Assembly: GCA_003131945.1 (NCBI GenBank)
Contig: PKWD01000445.1
Span: 1-12,278 of the forward strand
DNA: 12,278 bases
Reading direction: 5' to 3'
Origin: Acidimicrobiaceae bacterium
Lineage (GTDB): Bacteria > Actinomycetota > Acidimicrobiia > Acidimicrobiales > UBA8190
Each line of letters opens with the position of its first letter. Position 1 is the stretch's first letter. The notes below the pieces were generated by a model. It searched no databases, was not told the DNA's origin, and saw nothing but the letters and a program-made list of their open reading frames with translations. Shown here piece after piece: positions 6,973 through 12,278 of this stretch. The translations under genes were made by a program, and so were the position numbers.

Positions 6973-7013
6973 GGTCCCATCGGGACCGCCGATCTTCCCC
7001 CCGTCAGCGGGGG
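6973..7013. terminator. Two tandem perfect hairpins
   Basis: GGTCCC (6973-6978) pairs with GGGACC (6982-6987) around ATC. CCCCCG (6998-7003) pairs with CGGGGG (7008-7013) around TCAG. Both are strong stems, but neither is followed by a T tract on either strand, so intrinsic termination is only one possibility; the base of a folded RNA is another. Confidence 0.3.
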
Positions 7014-7014
7014 T

Positions 7015-7122
7015 GCTAACGCTCAAACTGAGCTAAGCGAACGCTACACCTCCCCCCGGAAAAGATCATGGGTAAATGTGACAGAAAGTAAAACACCAGT
7101 GATCAACTGTCTCGTTAGCGTT
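7015..7122. promoter_or_regulatory. Cluster of related inverted half-sites in an AT-rich island
   Basis: GCTAACGCTCA (7015-7025) and TGAGCTAAGC (7029-7038) form an imperfect inverted repeat around AAC. AGCG/CGCT follows at 7036-7045. GTTAGCGTT (7114-7122) repeats the same motif inverted (CGTTAGC 7113-7119 is the reverse complement of GCTAACG 7015-7021). The intervening 7060-7110 is strikingly AT-rich for this window. The pattern fits a TetR-like or similar dimeric repressor site, but no regulated gene is evident. Confidence 0.3.
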
Positions 7123-7913
7123 GGACGTCTTGTAGTCACGTGATGGCGCACCGTGAGTCAATATCGGCGACGCTGGTGACGCAGCTCCCACACACCGAAT
7201 CTGGTCCTGGTCCAAGGTGGGTTACCACCGGTTCTGACTCCGAGCCCACTCATCGTGAGATGAGGGTGGCCACACTGTCCGTCGATATGACGTCTGTCAC
7301 CTCGTGAATCGCAGCTCGGCTCATCGGTGGGCGTCCCGACCTTTTCCTCCTTGCTCACCCCTGCTCAGTCCCGGAGTCGAGCACGTCCTTCCACAGCTCG
7401 GCGCGCCCACTGGGCCGGGGTGGGCACGCCAGCTCAGGGCGACCAGGGTGCCGCAGCGCGGTGGGCTCATCAGCCGATCAGTCCGCCAAATGGCCGGTCT
7501 GCTTATGGTCGCAAGCTCCTCACCCGACACCCGCGCCACTCTCCTGGTTACACAGGACGGGCCGGGGTTCGATCTCGATCACGTTGATCGCTTGTCACAG
7601 CGTCGTAGTCCGTGCCGCGCACGCCGGGGTCCTCCGGCACGCGGTCACACGCTGATCACAGACGCTTGTGGACTGCCCCGGCCGGACCTGCCATGGAACG
7701 GGGATCTGCCGGCTGGGATCAACCTTCTACCTGGACTCTTGCGGACAGCGTGCACACAGCCGGACTGGGCGGGCGGGAGTTCGAGTCCTCCCCTCGAGCT
7801 CGGAGAAGCATCACCGGCGCCGAGAGGCGCGCACGGGCGGACGCGCGGCCCATCGGCACACCTCGCGACGCGGAGAGGTCGTTGGGGGCCCCCACCTGAC
7901 AGTTGCCGGGCGG

Positions 7914-7941
7914 TTTGGAGATATCATGTCTCGGCTATACG
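7914..7941 (+). promoter_or_regulatory. Candidate tRNA promoter
   Basis: TTTGGA (7914-7919) and TATACG (7936-7941) are spaced by 16 bases, placing transcription a few bases before the tRNA at 7950. The match to consensus is modest. Confidence 0.3.
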
Positions 7942-7949
7942 GCGATCTC

Positions 7950-8025
7950 GGTCCCATCGTCTAGTGGCCAAGGACACCACCCTCTCAAGGTGGCGACACG
8001 GGTTCGAATCCCGTTGGGACTGCCA
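7950..8025 (+). tRNA. tRNA-Glu (anticodon CTC)
   Basis: A full 76-base cloverleaf decodes GAG codons. The acceptor stem is GGTCCCA with TGGGACT (a G-U wobble at the first pair). The D arm is closed by GTC/GAC. The anticodon arm is CCACC, loop CTCTCAA (anticodon CTC), GGTGG. The variable region is 4 bases. The T arm is ACGGG, TTCGAAT, CCCGT. The discriminator base is G, as expected for Glu, and the 3' CCA is encoded. No other intact tRNA is adjacent, although actinobacteria often group Glu with Asp and Phe. The 3' end faces the end of the aldolase gene across 90 bases. Confidence 0.95.
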
Positions 8026-8115
8026 GCTTTGGAGTGTTCTGATCTGGCCGTCGTCGACGACGTCCTCATCCTCGACTGGTTTCGGTCACCGTCACACGGG
8101 CCCGATAGGCAACTC

Positions 8116-8781
8116 CTAGGCCTTATCGACCTTCTTCATGGCACCGTATCCACGCTCGATGGCCGCCGTGATGATGGCCTCGAAGTCTTTGTCGGTCAGC
8201 ACGCGGGGGGTTCCCATGGAGGACGCTCGCCAGTACAACTCGGCCAGCCATTCGAGAAGCTCGAGACGCTCCACGGCCTGATCCATAGAGGCGCCGAAGG
8301 CGATGGAGCCGTGATTCTGCATCATGGCGGCGTTCCGGCCCTTGAGCGCTTCGATGACATTCTCAGCCAGCTCCTGAGAACCAAAGGTCGCATAGGGTGC
8401 CGTTCGGGGAGCGCCTCCGAGTCCCAAGCAGCTGTAGTGCAGTGCTGGTAACACGTCGTGACAACACGAGAGTGCAGTGGAGGCCATCGCATGGGCGTGG
8501 GTTATGGCCAGGGCATTGGTGGCAGCGTAGATACCGGTGTGAAGCGGTACCTCGGACGTGGGGGCGAGGTCACCGTCCACTACCTGCCCACCGAGGTCGA
8601 TGACCGTGACCATCTCCGCCGTCACCGTGCCCAGGTCAGCCCCCGTAGGGGTTACCGCGATCAGGTCCCCCTGACGGGCCGAGATATTGCCCGCGGTGCC
8701 AATGACGAGACCCTTCTCGGCCAGGTGGCGGCTCGCGCTCGCCACGGCTTCTCGTTCAACTCCCAAGAGCAGATCGCTCAT
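8116..8781 (-). CDS. Class II aldolase/adducin family protein (FucA-like)
   Basis: Members are zinc-dependent aldolases that split phosphorylated or related sugars (L-fuculose-1-phosphate, L-ribulose-5-phosphate) or act on other hydroxy-keto compounds. The 221-residue length equals the family norm. Motifs include GTAGNISAR (28-36, phosphate-binding loop), VTPTGAD (43-49), PTSEVPLH (74-81, with Glu77 in the catalytic Glu73 position of E. coli FucA), THAHAMAS (94-101, with His95 and His97 as zinc ligands) and MMQNHGSIAFG (153-163, with His157 as the third ligand). All key residues are present, so it is probably active. ATG 8781 is preferred because AGAGG lies at 8794-8790, eight bases upstream, and homology starts right after it; the frame extends further upstream without homology. 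It lies 252 bases after the racemase in the same direction, so it may have its own promoter. The substrate is unknown; a sugar role would be odd beside CoA genes. Confidence 0.85.
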   Translation of the reverse strand: MSDLLLGVEREAVASASRHLAEKGLVIGTAGNISARQGDLIAVTPTGADLGTVTAEMVTVIDLGGQVVDGDLAPTSEVPLHTGIYAATNALAITHAHAMASTALSCCHDVLPALHYSCLGLGGAPRTAPYATFGSQELAENVIEALKGRNAAMMQNHGSIAFGASMDQAVERLELLEWLAELYWRASSMGTPRVLTDKDFEAIITAAIERGYGAMKKVDKA

Positions 8782-9033
8782 TCCTCGTTCCTCTCCGAAA
8801 GCATCTGGACGGTCCAACAAAGATGGAGAGACGATCGAAAACCACGTCGTCGACTTCGGCTCCGCCACCGGGTCGCCTTGCTCGAGCGCCCCTCGCCACG
8901 TTAGATGCCCTGATACCAACCGTGCATTTCCGAGGCGTTGCACGAAGCGACTCGGATGGAGCACGCCCCGGTCTTCAGAAAAGGGATCGCTCCTCGGGCG
9001 CGGCCCAGGTGGCCGGCCTGGGTGCGGAGACCG

Positions 9034-10209
9034 TCAGTCGACTACCCCACCTCGGACTAGGACGTCGATGTCGGGCTGTGTCAGTCCCCAGTGCAAGAGT
9101 GCTTCGGTGGCATGCACACCCGGACCCGGTGATGGAGATGGAGATGCGGGAGGCGTTCGGCTGAACCGTGGCGCCGGCGCCGGCTCCACGACCTCCCCGA
9201 CTTCGACGAACGTGGCGCGTTCACGGTTGTGGGCGTGGAAGGGAGCTTCGCCAAGCGACAACACCGGGGTCACGCACGCGTCGGTACCGTGGAATATGTC
9301 CAACCACTCGACTCGTGTCCTGGTGCGGAAGATCTCTGCCACGCGCTGCTTGAGAGGCTCCCACTGTGATTGGTCGTCCTGGGGCGGGATGTTGTCGTCG
9401 GAGAAGCCGAGTCCTTTCATGAACGACTCGTAGAAGCGGTGTTCCATGGCCCCGACGGACACGAATTCACCGTCAGAGGTCTCATACACGTTGTAGTAAT
9501 GGGCACCGGTGTCCATGGAATTGGTCCCGCGCTCGTCGCGCCAGAGAGACAGACTCCGGATCTCGTGGAACATCGTCGTGAGCAGGGCTGCGCCGTCCAC
9601 CATGGCGGCATCGACGACCTGACCAATGCCTGAGCGGGTTCGTTCGTAGATGGCGGCGAGAATCCCCATCGCCAGGAGCATCCCCCCACCACCAAAGTCA
9701 GCGATCAGATTCAGTGGGGGTACCGGAGCCTCGCCTCGTCGACCGATGGGGTCAAGGGCGCCGGCAATGGAGATGTAGTTGATGTCGTGCCCAGCCTCAG
9801 CGGCGAGGGGTCCCTCTCGTCCGTACCCGGTTATCCGTCCGAAGATCAATCGGGGATTGCGTTCGAGACAAATGGTCGGACCGAGTCCGATCCGCTCGAG
9901 GACACCCGGGCGGAAGCCCTCCACGAGAACGTCGGCATGTTCGACCATCCGTAGCACCAGGTCGATTCCCTGCCGGTGCTTGAGATCGACGCCTATGGCC
10001 TGGCGTCCCCTGGTGAGGACCTGTCGACGGTCCACGGCACCAGGGCCGGCTGCCGGTATCCCGGTTCGCTCCAGGCGGATGACTTCGGCGCCCAAGTCGG
10101 CGAACACCATGGCGCAGAACGGACCTGGGCCGAGGCCGGCGAGTTCTATGACACGGAGTCCGGCGAGAGGCCCCGTCGTTCGTCGGCCCTCCGAGGTCGT
10201 GCCGCTCAC
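9034..10209 (-). CDS. Alpha-methylacyl-CoA racemase (CoA-transferase family III fold)
   Basis: The enzyme interconverts (2R)- and (2S)-2-methylacyl-CoA thioesters so that beta-oxidation of branched chains or sterol side chains can proceed. The sequence follows Mycobacterium tuberculosis MCR closely: GPLAGLRVIELAGLGPGP (13-30), a VEGFRPGVLERIGLGP region (96-111), AGHDINYIS (139-147), LIADFGGGGM (168-177), GQVVDAAMVDG (196-206), SVGAMEHRFY (251-260) and DACVTPVL. His141, Asp171 and Glu256 correspond to MCR catalytic His126, Asp156 and Glu241, all offset by 15. Length is 391 residues, with a C-terminal tail (EALLHWGLTQPDIDVLVRGG) typical of many homologues. GTG 10209 overlaps the Rieske stop as GTGA, so the two are translationally coupled; the frame upstream of it is only shadow. 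It is cytoplasmic. Confidence in the family is very high; the natural substrate is inferred. Confidence 0.93.
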   Translation of the reverse strand: MSGTTSEGRRTTGPLAGLRVIELAGLGPGPFCAMVFADLGAEVIRLERTGIPAAGPGAVDRRQVLTRGRQAIGVDLKHRQGIDLVLRMVEHADVLVEGFRPGVLERIGLGPTICLERNPRLIFGRITGYGREGPLAAEAGHDINYISIAGALDPIGRRGEAPVPPLNLIADFGGGGMLLAMGILAAIYERTRSGIGQVVDAAMVDGAALLTTMFHEIRSLSLWRDERGTNSMDTGAHYYNVYETSDGEFVSVGAMEHRFYESFMKGLGFSDDNIPPQDDQSQWEPLKQRVAEIFRTRTRVEWLDIFHGTDACVTPVLSLGEAPFHAHNRERATFVEVGEVVEPAPAPRFSRTPPASPSPSPGPGVHATEALLHWGLTQPDIDVLVRGGVVD

Positions 10210-11516
10210 GAATCGGTCAGGTAGCGGTCGATCATTCGGTGCATGTGCAGAATGTTGCTCTCTTGACGCCGGTTGAGCCGTAGCCCTTGGCCTCCCCGAG
10301 ACTTCATGCCGATCTGCACGTGTTCCATGTTCGCATAGTCCTGGTTTGTGATTATGCCCCAGTCTCGCTCGGTCCAATCCGGGTAGAAGCGCCGCTGGGC
10401 TCGCTTGCGGTCCTCGCCTTCACGCGGCCATTCGAGGAACCATGTGTCCTTGATGGCACTGTCCGGATCGAGCCCGTTGGGACGAACTCGGAAAATGATG
10501 GCGGTGCCCGGATAGATCGGCCCGACCATGTTGGGAAAAAAGAACACATCGTCCGCACTCGTCAGTTGTCCGTCGGCGAACTCCTCGACTTCGACACCCC
10601 GCGTCGCCAACAGCTGACGCCGGCCTTGTTGGTAGCGGCTCAACAGCGTCTCGCCGTCTGGCGGAGCTGAACGGACCCTTTCGATGAGGGCGCGCTCGTC
10701 GTCGTAGAACAGCCCACCCAGTCCGGCGACGAACGACGCCAGGATCTCGCCCTCGTCGTATTCACCCTCCGCCAGCCCGAGGCGCGGGCTCGGACGCAAT
10801 TCCCGACGCGCGTTCGGTAGACGGCCGTAGTGTGAGTGGATGCCCAAAGGCTCGTAGTCGAGACTCACATCGTCGGTCCACGGCAGAATCTGCGGATGGG
10901 TGCCCTGGACGTGGTAACCCTCATTGAAAGCGTCGACGACGACCTTCCAGTTGGCGGGGATGACGGTCGAAAGATAGGCCCGCATCCGCATGCGGTCGAG
11001 GTGGTAAGGGGCCAACAGCGTGGGCAGCGGGTCAAGGTACTCGAGCAGCGGCGGTGCCGTCGGGATAAGGCACACCCACACAAAGCCGCCCCATCGGTCG
11101 GCCTGCACCTGACCGAGGCGAACGTCCCCGGGCATCGGCGCGAACTCTTCGGCGTCGACGACTTCGATCAGCTTGCCGGATAGGTCGTAACGCCATGCAT
11201 GATAACGGCACCGGATGCACGAGTCGTCGAAGTGACCGCTGCCTTCGGCCAGACGAGTACCACGGTGCAGACAGGTGTTGTGGTACGCACCGACGACGTC
11301 GGGAGCGGACCGCACGACGAGGATCGACTGATCGCCGATCAGGTATTCGCAAAAGTCGCCCACCTCGGCGATCTCCTCCTCGCGGCAGGCCACTTGCCAC
11401 ACGCGTGCCCACATCCGCTCGAACTCGAACGCCGCGAACTGCGGGCTCGTATAGCGGGCGCGCTGGACGACGTCATCGTCGCCAATCAGAATGCTCTCGA
11501 GGTCGATCTCGCTCAC
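10206..11516 (-). CDS. Rieske non-heme iron oxygenase, alpha subunit
   Basis: This is the oxygenase component of a ring-hydroxylating or related Rieske monooxygenase/dioxygenase, 436 residues, normal for the family. The N-terminal Rieske domain has CLHRG (Cys82, His84) and CRYHAW (Cys103, His106), the [2Fe-2S] ligands. The catalytic domain has NWKVVVDAFNEGYHVQGTHPQ split as NWKVVV (189-194) and DAFNEGYHVQGTHPQ (195-209): His202 and His207 bind the mononuclear iron, and Glu199 stands where naphthalene dioxygenase has its bridging Asp205. Asp393 in NQDYANMEHVQ (391-401) is the likely third ligand. Start is GTG 11516; no strong ribosome binding site precedes it. No ferredoxin, reductase or beta subunit lies in the window, so an alpha-only enzyme served by a remote reductase is likely. 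It heads a coupled pair with the racemase and is divergent from the thiolase. Hydroxylation of a steroid or aromatic acid is possible; the substrate is unproven. Confidence 0.92.
   Translation of the reverse strand: MSEIDLESILIGDDDVVQRARYTSPQFAAFEFERMWARVWQVACREEEIAEVGDFCEYLIGDQSILVVRSAPDVVGAYHNTCLHRGTRLAEGSGHFDDSCIRCRYHAWRYDLSGKLIEVVDAEEFAPMPGDVRLGQVQADRWGGFVWVCLIPTAPPLLEYLDPLPTLLAPYHLDRMRMRAYLSTVIPANWKVVVDAFNEGYHVQGTHPQILPWTDDVSLDYEPLGIHSHYGRLPNARRELRPSPRLGLAEGEYDEGEILASFVAGLGGLFYDDERALIERVRSAPPDGETLLSRYQQGRRQLLATRGVEVEEFADGQLTSADDVFFFPNMVGPIYPGTAIIFRVRPNGLDPDSAIKDTWFLEWPREGEDRKRAQRRFYPDWTERDWGIITNQDYANMEHVQIGMKSRGGQGLRLNRRQESNILHMHRMIDRYLTDS

Positions 11517-12278
<762 letters not shown>

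Larger units (their letters stand above)
6376..7949. other. Long stretch without a recognisable gene
   Basis: About 1.6 kb holds no frame that resembles a protein on either strand. It contains two tandem hairpins and an operator-like repeat cluster (6973-7122), an AT-rich island around 7060-7120, a perfect 12-bp palindrome TGGGGGCCCCCA (7883-7894) and the promoter region of the tRNA at its right end. It may be degraded former coding sequence, a regulatory region or an old insertion next to the tRNA. Confidence 0.5.

Noticed and set aside
7008..7020. TTAGCACCC on the minus strand, like half of a CIRCE heat-shock operator
   Set aside because: Only one arm is present; the required GAGTGCTAA arm nine bases away is missing, and no chaperone gene is nearby.
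7560..7800. tRNA-like T loops GGTTCGATC (about 7567) and AGTTCGAGTC (about 7779), 212 and 223 bases apart from each other and from the real one
   Set aside because: The first has no paired T stem and the second needs an 8-base loop; no matching acceptor or D arms could be built, so I treat them as chance or at most decayed fragments.
7304..8119. 271-codon plus-strand frame
   Set aside because: It runs through the intact tRNA-Glu gene and shows no homology.

Overview
This is a GC-rich bacterial window, most likely from an actinobacterium. The FadA5-like steroid thiolase, the mycobacterial-type alpha-methylacyl-CoA racemase, the frequent GTG starts and the tRNA-Glu(CTC) all fit that group, but no marker here fixes a genus. 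The left half carries gene fragments and broken genes. The right half carries an orderly catabolic locus.

Left, 1-2720. A partial unrecognised CDS on the minus strand runs off the left edge. Next is a plus-strand GlcG/HbpS (DUF336) gene. Facing it on the minus strand is a nonribosomal peptide synthetase piece holding one condensation domain and the first residues of an adenylation domain. Both genes lose their 3' ends at the same place, about 698-719, so this is a rearrangement scar or an assembly chimera. Upstream of the NRPS piece, in the same direction, lies the C-terminal half of a cytochrome P450 with two frameshifts and no N-terminus. It looks like the remains of a peptide natural-product locus.

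Middle, 2721-7949. About 1 kb without a recognisable gene holds repeats and a folded leader. It is followed by an intact membrane-anchored nucleoside-diphosphate-sugar 4,6-dehydratase/epimerase (CapD/WbpM/PglF type) for surface polysaccharide. A 34-codon remnant of a nucleotide-sugar dehydrogenase C-terminus follows directly. On the minus strand, a two-gene pair with a GTGA overlap encodes a degenerate cold-shock-domain protein and a small helical protein of unknown function. Roughly 1.6 kb without a gene then leads to an intact tRNA-Glu(CTC). That stretch contains an AT-rich island with hairpins and a cluster of related inverted half-sites.

Right, 8116-12278. Three minus-strand catabolic genes lie together: a Rieske ring-hydroxylating oxygenase alpha subunit, then by a GTGA overlap an alpha-methylacyl-CoA racemase, then after a gap of about 250 nt a class II aldolase of the FucA type. 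A FadA5-like 3-ketoacyl-CoA thiolase starts divergently at 11879 and runs off the right edge. Together they suggest degradation of a branched or steroid-like acyl-CoA: the racemase sets the alpha-methyl stereochemistry, the thiolase removes acyl units, and the Rieske enzyme hydroxylates. The actual substrate is not visible from the sequence.
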